A stretch of 45,994 bases of DNA from a virus. A model generated the notes under the pieces. The model was not told where the DNA came from, did no database searches, and was given only the letters and a program-made list of their open reading frames with translations. Both the position numbers and the translations under genes were made by a program. The stretch lies in the IMG/VR virus record IMGVR_UViG_3300028735_000014, positions 1 to 45,994 of that record. One strand, given 5' to 3'. Of the stretch, positions 31,797 through 39,198 are shown piece after piece; the first letter of the stretch is position 1; the number at the start of each line of letters is the position of its first letter.

Positions 31797-31921
31797 AAAT
31801 CATCGCTCATGCAGTGGCAGGGATTATCAAATCCTATGTCATCTGCAAGATGTTCTACTTCATCCTGAAAGGAGCAGAAACATGCGCGTCCCGCTCAGAG
31901 ACCCACCGCACACCATCGTGA
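31793..31921 (+). CDS. Tiny protein with hydrophobic N-terminal half, 42 aa
   Basis: 42 residues, MKIIAHAVAGIIKSYVICKM then FYFILKGAETCASRSETHRT. The first 26 residues could be a short membrane helix. Its ATG overlaps the previous TGA and its end overlaps the start of the next gene by 40 bases, so it may mainly serve translational coupling. Weakly supported. Confidence 0.35.
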   Translation: MKIIAHAVAGIIKSYVICKMFYFILKGAETCASRSETHRTPS

Positions 31922-32106
31922 CCATCCTCGACAGCCAATACCGACAGCTTAACTTCACGGTCGCACGGGCGAAACTCCTGTCCGAAGTCCAAGTGAAAAT
32001 GCCAGAACTCGCGCTTGTCTGTTCGGTGCAAGGGAAAATCGTCCATATCCAACTCGAGTCACTTGACCTCGACAATCCTCGCGCCCTCATCGTCTTCAAT
32101 GGCTAG
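31882..32106 (+). CDS. Hypothetical protein, 74 aa
   Basis: 74 residues starting MRVPLRDPPHTIVTILDSQY at 31882, preceded by AAAGGAG. It is strand-rich (VTILDSQYRQLNFTVARAKL, ALVCSVQGKIVHIQLESLDL), perhaps a small beta barrel. The following 60 bases contain a hairpin (CGCCGTT/AACGGCG near 32117-32143). No known family. Confidence 0.5.
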   Translation: MRVPLRDPPHTIVTILDSQYRQLNFTVARAKLLSEVQVKMPELALVCSVQGKIVHIQLESLDLDNPRALIVFNG

Positions 32107-32167
32107 CATTCCGGTTTCGCCGTTCCGGCTAAAAACGGCGATTAAATAATATGCCATTCAAAAATAT

Positions 32168-32398
32168 ATGAACGAAAATAACAAGAAAAACAATATGAAC
32201 GAAAATAACAAATATCGTGTACTTGTCGATTACGGAACAGAAAACTTTGCGTTTCTAGATGGAGAATACGAAACCGTTGACGAAGCAGTCAAAGCAGCAA
32301 TAAAGAACTCTTACACCCCATTTACAATTGTCAAGATAATAAACTGGAAAGCTATAAATTCTGGTGGCGAATATACCACGCAAGAAGAAGAGCGGTAA
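32168..32398 (+). CDS. Hypothetical protein, 76 aa
   Basis: 76 residues. The first 17 codons contain a direct duplication: ATGAACGAAAATAACAA occurs at 32168 and again at 32195, so either ATG could start translation. The folded part, KYRVLVDYGTENFAFLDGEY then ETVDEAVKAAIKNSYTPFTI, is a small alpha/beta unit resembling generic phage proteins with a DxEYxTxDEAVKAA helix. No function recognised. Confidence 0.55.
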   Translation: MNENNKKNNMNENNKYRVLVDYGTENFAFLDGEYETVDEAVKAAIKNSYTPFTIVKIINWKAINSGGEYTTQEEER

Positions 32399-32418
32399 GG
32401 AAAAACAACACGAGAGAT

Positions 32419-32595
32419 ATGACCAGCGAAGAACTCAAAGAGATTAGAAAATGGGCAAGAAATGAAATCGCTGAATACGAAGCGTTCATTAAAAACGTCA
32501 ATGAGGAATTGAAAAAACGGAGTAAATCATGGTCAAAGTCGTCTGCTCTTTATGCGGCAAGTCATGGGAGAAAGAAGGCGAATGCAAAGGCATAA
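32419..32595 (+). CDS. Small helical protein, 58 aa
   Basis: 58 residues, MTSEELKEIRKWARNEIAEY, then EAFIKNVNEELKKRSK. The first 37 residues form a convincing amphipathic helix pair. The rest overlaps the next gene by 67 bases in another frame and may be non-functional tail. Support is moderate: there is a plausible start but no strong ribosome-binding site. Confidence 0.4.
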   Translation: MTSEELKEIRKWARNEIAEYEAFIKNVNEELKKRSKSWSKSSALYAASHGRKKANAKA

Positions 32596-32699
32596 GTCAT
32601 GGGATGTGCGAGCAATGCGAGCGCATCTACAACGACTATATCGACGGAAATCTGACCTTCAAGGAAACCCTAGAGCTTGCCCGAAAAATCCAAAACTGA
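32529..32699 (+). CDS. Small zinc-binding protein, 56 aa
   Basis: 56 residues. CSLCGKSWEKEGEC and GMCEQC give two CxxC pairs plus extra Cys/His, enough for a treble-clef or ribbon. The C-terminal helix is NLTFKETLELARKIQN. It starts inside the previous small gene. Part of a run of tiny accessory genes before the HNH nuclease. Function unknown. Confidence 0.55.
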   Translation: MVKVVCSLCGKSWEKEGECKGISHGMCEQCERIYNDYIDGNLTFKETLELARKIQN

Positions 32700-32748
32700 C
32701 GTGTTCACCGGCTCACGTCTCAAAAGCTGGAAAACCTTAAAATAAACC

Positions 32749-32997
32749 ATGCCAAAAATGCGTTTTCATATATGCAACGACATGAAAGAAGCCAAAAACA
32801 AGGCGGCGATATTGAGGCTCAATGGATATGAGACGGAAATATCTAAATCAAAAAACAAAGGAGTAAATGATATTACACAATACATAGTCTGGGGATGGAT
32901 GCGCATTGTAGAGTTTCGCGCGAGACCTGGGAGAAGACGCCAAAGATATGAGACCGACAAAAGACCAAAAGAAACAGATAATGCATCTACTCCGTAA
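32749..32997 (+). CDS. Hypothetical basic protein, 82 aa
   Basis: 82 residues: MPKMRFHICNDMKEAKNKAA, then ILRLNGYETEISKSKNKGVN. The first 65 residues are alpha/beta; the last ~20 are Arg-rich and overlap the HNH gene by 50 bases. No domain recognised. Its place just ahead of HNH and terminase suggests a packaging-region accessory. Confidence 0.5.
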   Translation: MPKMRFHICNDMKEAKNKAAILRLNGYETEISKSKNKGVNDITQYIVWGWMRIVEFRARPGRRRQRYETDKRPKETDNASTP

Positions 32998-33325
32998 AAT
33001 AGCCATCGCCCGAGACGGTGAATGCTGTTTAAGATGCGGCAAGACCACGAGCCTGCATCTGAGCCATATCTACCCCAAAGGACGCTATAAGAGCATGGAA
33101 TATGACCCTGACAACATCAAATTGCTATGTAACGCTTGCCATCTTTTTTGGTGGCATAAAAATCCAATCGAGGCCGGAGAATGGCTAAAAAGCGTTATCC
33201 CTAGCGGACGTTTGTCGAGGCTCAAAACCATGTCGGAAGATAACACTAAGCGGCCATTCGACCCTAAATTGCATATTATATTCCTTGAGCAAGAGCTGAA
33301 ACGCTATTCCAAGCCAAGGTTTTGA
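32948..33325 (+). CDS. HNH endonuclease
   Basis: 125 residues. Zinc/HNH core: CLRCG (C27, C30), LHLSHIYPKGRYKS (H37, H40), then DNIKLLCNACHLFWWH (C61, C64, H65, H70). That is a full HNH with structural zinc. Small HNH proteins encoded just before terminase genes stimulate cutting at the cohesive-end site in phages such as HK97, so this suggests a cos-type packaging strategy for module B. A free-standing homing nuclease is the alternative. Confidence 0.85.
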   Translation: MRPTKDQKKQIMHLLRKIAIARDGECCLRCGKTTSLHLSHIYPKGRYKSMEYDPDNIKLLCNACHLFWWHKNPIEAGEWLKSVIPSGRLSRLKTMSEDNTKRPFDPKLHIIFLEQELKRYSKPRF

Positions 33326-33367
33326 GCCTTCTTTACACGCCTAACAGCAATCTTAAAATGTAAATAT

Positions 33368-33502
33368 ATGCCAAAAGCTATGGAAGAAGCCTTGAAAAAA
33401 GAGGCTACCAAGAAAGGGTTGACCGGTGATAGCTGGAATGCCTATGTGTACGGTACTTTGGCCAAGTTCAAAGAAGCCGCTAACAAGCCAAAAAAGAAGT
33501 GA
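33368..33502 (+). CDS. Small phage protein, 44 aa
   Basis: 44 residues: MPKAMEEALKKEATKKGLTG then DSWNAYVYGTLAKFKEAANK. The pattern ALK.EA.KKGL.G...AYVYGTL.K is one I recognise from very small proteins beside phage packaging genes. Role unknown. It ends two bases before the TerS ATG. Confidence 0.7.
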   Translation: MPKAMEEALKKEATKKGLTGDSWNAYVYGTLAKFKEAANKPKKK

Positions 33503-33504
33503 CT

Positions 33505-34017
33505 ATGGGAAGACCCAAAGGAAGTAAAAACCTGACGCCCGAAGAGCGTGCCGAAAGGCTAAGGGTGTACAATGCGCAAAAATTGCCACCTCATCGACCT
33601 ACTACATGGAAGCCTGAATACAATCAAGCCATAATTGATTGGTTTGAGGATGCCGCTTTACACCCATTCAGAGAAGTAGTTGATAATCATGGCAGGATAC
33701 AATTAGTGCCGAAACGATGCCCTACTCTTGAAGGATTTGCGCATTCCATCGGGACTGTGCCCCAGGTTTTGGAACGTTGGGCGGAAGAGGAAAACAAAGA
33801 TAAGTACCCCGGGTTTAGCGAATCTCATTCACGTGCTTTGAAATTACAGAAGGATTTTTTGCTATCTACAGGGCAATCTGGCGCGGCTGACTCTAGGTTC
33901 ACAATGTTCATGCTAAAGAATAACCACGGCATGAGAGATACGACCGATGTTACGAATGACGGCGGGAAGTTTGAGCCGCCAGTCATCATTAACCCAGGTA
34001 AAGATTTGACCATCTAA
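33505..34017 (+). CDS. terS: Terminase small subunit, module B
   Basis: 170 residues from the ATG at 33505; a GTG two codons upstream overlaps the previous stop and is possible. It opens with an AT-hook-like MGRPKGSKNLTPEERAERLR. A helix-turn-helix follows near residues 70-95 (PTLEGFAHSIGTVPQVLERW). A helical region then leads to RFTMFMLKNNHGMRDTTDV, a signature frequent in terminase small subunits. Its stop overlaps the TerL ATG by one base. It would mark the module B genome for packaging and shares no clear similarity with the module A TerS. Confidence 0.8.
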   Translation: MGRPKGSKNLTPEERAERLRVYNAQKLPPHRPTTWKPEYNQAIIDWFEDAALHPFREVVDNHGRIQLVPKRCPTLEGFAHSIGTVPQVLERWAEEENKDKYPGFSESHSRALKLQKDFLLSTGQSGAADSRFTMFMLKNNHGMRDTTDVTNDGGKFEPPVIINPGKDLTI

Positions 34018-35429
34018 TGGGTATCACGATAACTCAAGACCGCTGGATAGGGCGCCCGAACGAGTTTTTAGATAGAGATGGACAAAGACATCCTCTACCC
34101 GTCCTTGACGCTTTCATGGCCTCGAGAGCCAAGAGACAGATACTTGTTGCCCATAGGCGCGGACGAAAAACTACAAAAGCGCTGGAAAAAATGTTCCAGT
34201 ATTTATGGGCTAACCCTGGGATAGTGGGGAAAACATTGGCGCCTATACGCAAGCAAGCCAAAGAAATAATATGGGATGATCCCGACATGTTATTCCATCC
34301 GAATGTTTGCAATCCGAATATTATATCCAAAGTAAATCATAGCGAATTAAAGATTACGCTAAAAAATGGCAGTTTATGGAGCTTGGACGGCATGGACGAC
34401 CCGCAATCTAAGCGCGGCGGCAATGCCAAAGTAGTGCATTTTACAGAAGCAGGCGACCATGAAGAGTCCGGTTGGAGCCAGATATACGAGCCTATTTTGA
34501 CGGCGAATAACGGCGTTGCCATTTTCGAGGGCAACCCGCGTGGCAGGAATTGGTATTATCGTCTGTTCAATAACGCGGAAGGACGCGAAGGCTGGGAAAG
34601 GTTTTATATGCCGGCGGCACGATTGGACGCCCAAGGTAAACTAGAACCTCTTACGCCTATTTTTACGCTTGAACAATTACAGGATTTGCGAAGCCATAAT
34701 CCTGACGCTGTATTTAGGGCTGAATATCTTTGCGAATGGGTAGATAGTGTCGGCACCGTATTCCGCAATTTTGAGCGTTTGGCCATAGCACAACCTGAAA
34801 AAGCCAGGAAAGGCAGGCGATACCGCATAGGTGTTGACTTGGCAAAATTGCAAGATTTTACTGTTTTGACCGTGGTGGACAGGCACGAATGGCGTGAGGT
34901 GGCTATTGACCGTTTTAATCAGATTGACTGGACATTGCAGAAAGAGCGCATCAAGGCCATGGCTAAGGAATATGGAGCTAAAGAGAATGGCAATAAGCTG
35001 GAAGTGTTGATAGAAAGCAATGGCGTCGGTGATCCGATATTCGATGATTTATGGAAATGGGCGGCATCTGACGAAATACGCAAGGCATACGACATAACAT
35101 TTACGCCATTTAGAACGACCAACGAAACCAAGGCTATGATAGTAAGCAATTTGTCTATGCTCTTTGACGAGGGGATTATCACGATATTGCCGGATCCGGT
35201 GGCCTTGCGTGAGCTTAGCGCGTTCGCCTATAAGAAATCGTCTTTGCACTTCATCTATGGCGCGCCGAATGGGGAGCATGACGATACCGTCATGAGCAAG
35301 GCTTTAGCTTTTTGGGAGCTAGGCGCAAAACTCCCCGAACCTATTGACAACGATAAGCCTCAGCATAAGTGGGGATTGCCGCCCGAAGCCTATAAAAACA
35401 GGACTTCACACCCTTTATGGCTGGGCTAA
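34017..35429 (+). CDS. terL: Terminase large subunit, module B
   Basis: 470 residues. The Walker A-like element ILVAHRRGRKTT is at 42-53 (divergent, with R-R-x-R-K-T) and Walker B is VVHFTEAG at 139-146. The nuclease domain has D274 in RIGVDLAKLQDF, E333 in VLIESNGVGDP and D422/D423 in GEHDDTVMSKAL. All catalytic positions are present. It is clearly distinct from the module A TerL: shorter and with a different ATPase motif. It sits between TerS and portal. Confidence 0.95.
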   Translation: MGITITQDRWIGRPNEFLDRDGQRHPLPVLDAFMASRAKRQILVAHRRGRKTTKALEKMFQYLWANPGIVGKTLAPIRKQAKEIIWDDPDMLFHPNVCNPNIISKVNHSELKITLKNGSLWSLDGMDDPQSKRGGNAKVVHFTEAGDHEESGWSQIYEPILTANNGVAIFEGNPRGRNWYYRLFNNAEGREGWERFYMPAARLDAQGKLEPLTPIFTLEQLQDLRSHNPDAVFRAEYLCEWVDSVGTVFRNFERLAIAQPEKARKGRRYRIGVDLAKLQDFTVLTVVDRHEWREVAIDRFNQIDWTLQKERIKAMAKEYGAKENGNKLEVLIESNGVGDPIFDDLWKWAASDEIRKAYDITFTPFRTTNETKAMIVSNLSMLFDEGIITILPDPVALRELSAFAYKKSSLHFIYGAPNGEHDDTVMSKALAFWELGAKLPEPIDNDKPQHKWGLPPEAYKNRTSHPLWLG

Positions 35430-35440
35430 AATTGTAATGT

Positions 35441-37453
35441 ATGCAGGACGGCAAGAAAGAAATAGACGTATTCGAGCGTGATTGGAATACCGCACGCGAG
35501 CATTGGAAACGTAAACATCGTGTCTGGGATTATAACTACCTGACATACCGTTCCGTGCTGACGTATAACGACATATACGGTGAGAAATATCTCAAAGCGT
35601 TCGGCTTGCAGGTGTTCGTGCCGCGCACGTTTCAGACTGTCGAAAGTTTGTCATCCGCAATTCTGGCCAAAGATACGTCATTCACGGTCAAGGGATTGAA
35701 CCTGTTAGACAATAAAAAGAGCAAATACTTCGAGCGCATGGACAATGTGGAATGGAAGCGGTCGGGCGCGGAAGAAGCGACCGCAACAGCTCGGCGCGAT
35801 GCGCTCATATATGGCATGGGGCATATTCTTAATTGTTATGTAGAGGATACGGAAACTCTTGATTTTCCTGTCAATAAAGCCAAAGAAAACGAGAAACCTG
35901 AAGAGGACAAGGATGGCCAGCCAGAGGAACAAGAGACTGCGTTGCCTAAAAACAAGAAAGAAATCGAATGGGAAAAGAAAGAGGTTATTCGTTATCGCGG
36001 CATGAAGCCGGAAGCCATCGACCCGTATTATTGCTTTCCTGACCCGTCGGCCAGCGATGCGAAATCACGCCGTTACCTGTATCGCTACAAGATTTGGAAC
36101 GTTGACGAATTGCGCGACTGGGTTGTCGGTAAAGGTTGGATGGACGAGAAAGAAGCAGCCCAAAAGATACAGCCGACGAACGTGGAATACTTTGACGCTA
36201 TCCGCGACACGATTGATTGGATGTATCAAATGCCGCTCAATACGGGCTATACGCGAGGAAACCACGCTGACCCGAATGACGCGGCCTTGAAACCTTACCA
36301 GAGGCCGACCGAAAACATGGTGGCTACGATAGAACGCTACGAGAAGAATTACTACGAATGCCGCCTAGCTGACCAGACTCCACTATATTCTGACTTTAAT
36401 GTTTATCCGCATAAGAAAATCCCAGTCGTCACGTTCTATAACTACAAAATAGAGCACAGAGACGAAGGAATGGGCGAGCCTGAAATCATCCGACACCAGC
36501 AACTCGAGGAAAACAAGATACACAATTTTGTATTGCAGACGCTTTTAATGAGCATAGTCCAGCGATATGCAGTGCATGCTGACTTGTTAGATGACGAAAA
36601 TGACTTATACATGAGCGACCCGTTTAAGCCTATACGGCTGAAATCCTTGCCCGGACTATCCGTGCAACAAGCCATAATGCCCATGCCGCAACCGGACGTG
36701 AAGCAGATTCCGTTCGAACTTATGGGGCTTGTAAAAGATACTTTGCAAGCTACAAGTGGAGCGTCGGACTTTATCGTCTCTGCCAACGACGCATCAACCA
36801 ACACGGCCACAGAGAGCAACAACCTCATGGCCGCCACGACAGGACGCATACGCGGGAAAATCCGCGCGATGGAACCAAGTCTGCGCGAAATCGTGGAGCA
36901 ATGGCATACGTGTTTTGCTTTTTTCTACGACCAAGAGATGGACTTACTTATCACAGGCGATGACCAGTATTACAAGTATTTACCTTATAACAGGGAAGAA
37001 GCAGACGAAAATCCGGTACTCATGGCTCGTGCCTCTCAAAAATACGATGCCGTCGGCGATACTTTGGAAGAGATATACAGAAATGCAGGCTTTGCCGATG
37101 TTATTTATCTATCTGACTTAATGGGCGAGATGGTGGTAAGCGTGCAGACAACCGACCCAGAAATAAATAAAGATAAGACCGTGGTTAAGTTCTCAGAGGC
37201 CATTCGCCTCATGAACGAGGCTAATAACGCGGCTAAAATGGCTGGAGATACGCGCCAGTTCGATTCTTTCAAGCTAGCTAAGGACGCTTTGGCCAACTTC
37301 GACTTCATTAAGGACATATCGGAATACGTGAAAGGCGAGGGGAAACAAGCCTTACAAGCGCCAGTTATTCCTCCGCCGCAACCGGAACCAGCTATGAACA
37401 CTACTAATCCGAACATAGCGGCAGAAATGCCAGCTATGCCGATGACACAATAA
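35441..37453 (+). CDS. Portal protein, module B (P22-like)
   Basis: 670 residues. The segment GEPEIIRHQQLEENKIHNFV, a helix lining the channel, and the following LQTLLMSIVQRYAV are typical of P22/SU10-type portals. An acidic low-complexity loop lies near residues 140-175 (EKPEEDKDGQPEEQETAL). The C-terminal helix-rich barrel is followed by a Pro/Met-rich disordered tail. The ring would join head, motor and tail. Same length as the module A portal but not visibly related in sequence. Confidence 0.85.
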   Translation: MQDGKKEIDVFERDWNTAREHWKRKHRVWDYNYLTYRSVLTYNDIYGEKYLKAFGLQVFVPRTFQTVESLSSAILAKDTSFTVKGLNLLDNKKSKYFERMDNVEWKRSGAEEATATARRDALIYGMGHILNCYVEDTETLDFPVNKAKENEKPEEDKDGQPEEQETALPKNKKEIEWEKKEVIRYRGMKPEAIDPYYCFPDPSASDAKSRRYLYRYKIWNVDELRDWVVGKGWMDEKEAAQKIQPTNVEYFDAIRDTIDWMYQMPLNTGYTRGNHADPNDAALKPYQRPTENMVATIERYEKNYYECRLADQTPLYSDFNVYPHKKIPVVTFYNYKIEHRDEGMGEPEIIRHQQLEENKIHNFVLQTLLMSIVQRYAVHADLLDDENDLYMSDPFKPIRLKSLPGLSVQQAIMPMPQPDVKQIPFELMGLVKDTLQATSGASDFIVSANDASTNTATESNNLMAATTGRIRGKIRAMEPSLREIVEQWHTCFAFFYDQEMDLLITGDDQYYKYLPYNREEADENPVLMARASQKYDAVGDTLEEIYRNAGFADVIYLSDLMGEMVVSVQTTDPEINKDKTVVKFSEAIRLMNEANNAAKMAGDTRQFDSFKLAKDALANFDFIKDISEYVKGEGKQALQAPVIPPPQPEPAMNTTNPNIAAEMPAMPMTQ

Positions 37454-37455
37454 CT

Positions 37456-37746
37456 ATGGACAAAGGATTTAAGGGGCTAATCAAGCCCAAAGATACGCCA
37501 GCCGATGTGATTGAGGTGATACAAACGCCGCCGAGTTTTTACATCGAAAGCGACCAGATGTCTGGTATCAAAGACTTCGAGCTAGGCAAGGAATATACGG
37601 CCAAAGTTCGCATGACACGCCGTGAGGAACAAGAAAACGGCGAAATGCATTGTTGTTTCGAGGTCGTGAGTGTAGACGGCAAGAGCCTAAACGCAGAGGA
37701 AGACGTGCAAAAGGACGAAAACAGCGAGGAAAACTCCGATGAATGA
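37456..37746 (+). CDS. Hypothetical protein, 96 aa
   Basis: 96 residues beginning MDKGFKGLIKPKDTPADVIE. The core has strands (GKEYTAKVRMTRREEQENGE, HCCFEVVSVDGKSL), with an acidic disordered tail (EEDVQKDENSEENSDE). It starts two bases after the portal stop and is followed after three bases by the next gene, so it is a late gene. The small beta-barrel shape suggests a virion accessory. Not recognised. Confidence 0.6.
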   Translation: MDKGFKGLIKPKDTPADVIEVIQTPPSFYIESDQMSGIKDFELGKEYTAKVRMTRREEQENGEMHCCFEVVSVDGKSLNAEEDVQKDENSEENSDE

Positions 37747-37749
37747 TGT

Positions 37750-38106
37750 ATGGATCCCATGGAATTACTGGAAAACATCGCCAATCCTAAGCAAACGGCA
37801 GAAAACGAGGCGCAACATAAAGCTCATCTAGCAGACGCCGCGTCCGTGTGCGAGATGTTACAGACGCCAGGCGGGAAAATTCTGCGAGATAAACTGCAAG
37901 CAATGCTCGAAGCGTTGGTCGTACCGCCTGAACGTTTTACCGTAACACGCGTAGGTGCGCAGGGAGACACTTTCACGGAAGTCAACGCGACGCTTGTGGC
38001 GTCCATGGCAGGCCAACGAGCTGGTATCTATGACGTGCTTGCGTGGCTTAACTCATGTGAGAAAATGATTGAGAGGGAAGCGCAAAATAAAGCGGAAGCT
38101 CATTGA
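37750..38106 (+). CDS. Hypothetical helical protein, 118 aa
   Basis: 118 residues, mainly helical: PMELLENIANPKQTAENEAQ, GKILRDKLQAMLEALVVPPE, then a short beta part and AGIYDVLAWLNSCEKMIERE. Between portal and scaffold genes, it corresponds in place to small assembly or head-closure accessories. It ends before a structured intergenic region. No family recognised. Confidence 0.6.
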   Translation: MDPMELLENIANPKQTAENEAQHKAHLADAASVCEMLQTPGGKILRDKLQAMLEALVVPPERFTVTRVGAQGDTFTEVNATLVASMAGQRAGIYDVLAWLNSCEKMIEREAQNKAEAH

Positions 38107-38113
38107 TAAAACA

Positions 38114-38188
38114 ACACAAAACTCCACAAACGGTGCGGGGTCCATGTCCCGTAGCGGTTTTTGGGGTTTTGTGTGGTTAGTGGAGTTT
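38114..38188 (+). promoter_or_regulatory. Mutually exclusive hairpins ahead of scaffold gene
   Basis: Two perfect 9-bp helices compete for overlapping bases: 38114-38122 with 38166-38174, and 38119-38127 with 38180-38188. Both enclose a CGGG/CCCG stem (about 38136-38151). Only one outer helix can form at a time, the layout of an RNA switch or attenuator. It stands before the terminator-like hairpin at 38226-38246 and the scaffold/capsid genes. Confidence 0.45.
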
Positions 38189-38225
38189 CCATACAAAATC
38201 AAAAAGCCAAAGCTAAGGGACAAAG

Positions 38226-38246
38226 ACGCCGTACCAAGTACGGCGT
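38226..38246 (+). terminator. Terminator-like hairpin before scaffold gene
   Basis: ACGCCGTAC (38226-38234) pairs perfectly with GTACGGCGT (38238-38246) around a three-base loop, followed by TTATT. The uridine tract is short, so termination may be partial, or the hairpin may protect the 5' end of the scaffold/capsid message. It ends 22 bases before the scaffold ATG. Confidence 0.5.
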
Positions 38247-38268
38247 TTATTCATAAGCGACAAAACTT

Positions 38269-39192
38269 ATGCCAGAAGTTCAAGCGAACGTCGCCATTGC
38301 CGGAGAGCCAACGGGGCTGGGTGCGCAAGTGTTAGCCGACGAAGAGGCAGCGCTTGAGCAAGCAGTCCCGAAAATCGAAAGCAAACAAGACGTTCCAGAA
38401 CCATCGAAGTCCGACGACGAAAAACAAGAGGACGACGGAAAAGCAGATGAGCCTGAGGCCGAAGAAACCGAGTCGACCAAGGACGACAAGCCCAAGGAAG
38501 ACAAGGATAAAAAGCCTGAGGAAACCAAAAGCGCCACCGTCAAGATAGGCAAACAGGAGTTTGCCAGCGTGGAAGACGCAGTCCGCGAAGCTACTCGGAT
38601 CATGGGTCGCAACGCGGAATTGTCAGGGCAATTAAAGCAGGCCAATGCCCGTGCGGAAGAGGCCACACAAGCCCTAGAAAGCGTCAAAGCGCAATTGGAT
38701 GAAGCCTTAAAGGTCAATCAACAGTGGGCAGAATGGCATGAAAAGGTCACGGCAGGAGAAACCGCTGAGCCGCCACATGCCAAACAACCACCAATTGATG
38801 AAGTAGTTCGCAAAGTCCTTGCCGAGCAAGAAGCGGCGCGGGCTGAGGCCGAACGCATGAAGGCCATCGAGGCTGAGTTCGAAAAGGTGCAGAACGCACC
38901 TAACTACCCTCAGGTGGCCGAAACCATCTACAAGGTAGCAGACCAAATAAATCCATTAACAGGGAAGTACTTTACCCCAAAAGAAGCCTACGAATTCGCC
39001 TGTCGCATGGCAGGGATTGCGCCTGAGCTCGAGACTACTGCACCGCCTCCCGTTCCTCCTAGGTCGCCAGTTAATTCGGCAGTTAAGAGTTCGGCCGCAA
39101 GACCCGGTGGTTCCGGACGTTTAGCTCCCCAGCAAGAGCCGGAAGTCACCACTATCGAGGACGAATATCTGGCAAAGGCCTTCCCGCTATAA
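38269..39192 (+). CDS. Scaffolding protein, module B
   Basis: 307 residues, very acidic and Lys/Glu-rich over residues 35-95 (DDEKQEDDGKADEPEAEETE). A coiled coil follows at about 115-160 (AELSGQLKQANARAEEATQA, LESVKAQLDEALKVN). The C-terminal region contains INPLTGKYFTPKEAYEFACR, then a Pro-rich linker and a short tail (TTIEDEYLAKAFPL). Placement six bases before the capsid gene and the charge/coiled-coil profile fit a scaffold that is removed from the procapsid. It is unrelated in sequence to the module A scaffold. Confidence 0.8.
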   Translation: MPEVQANVAIAGEPTGLGAQVLADEEAALEQAVPKIESKQDVPEPSKSDDEKQEDDGKADEPEAEETESTKDDKPKEDKDKKPEETKSATVKIGKQEFASVEDAVREATRIMGRNAELSGQLKQANARAEEATQALESVKAQLDEALKVNQQWAEWHEKVTAGETAEPPHAKQPPIDEVVRKVLAEQEAARAEAERMKAIEAEFEKVQNAPNYPQVAETIYKVADQINPLTGKYFTPKEAYEFACRMAGIAPELETTAPPPVPPRSPVNSAVKSSAARPGGSGRLAPQQEPEVTTIEDEYLAKAFPL

Positions 39193-39198
39193 AAAATT

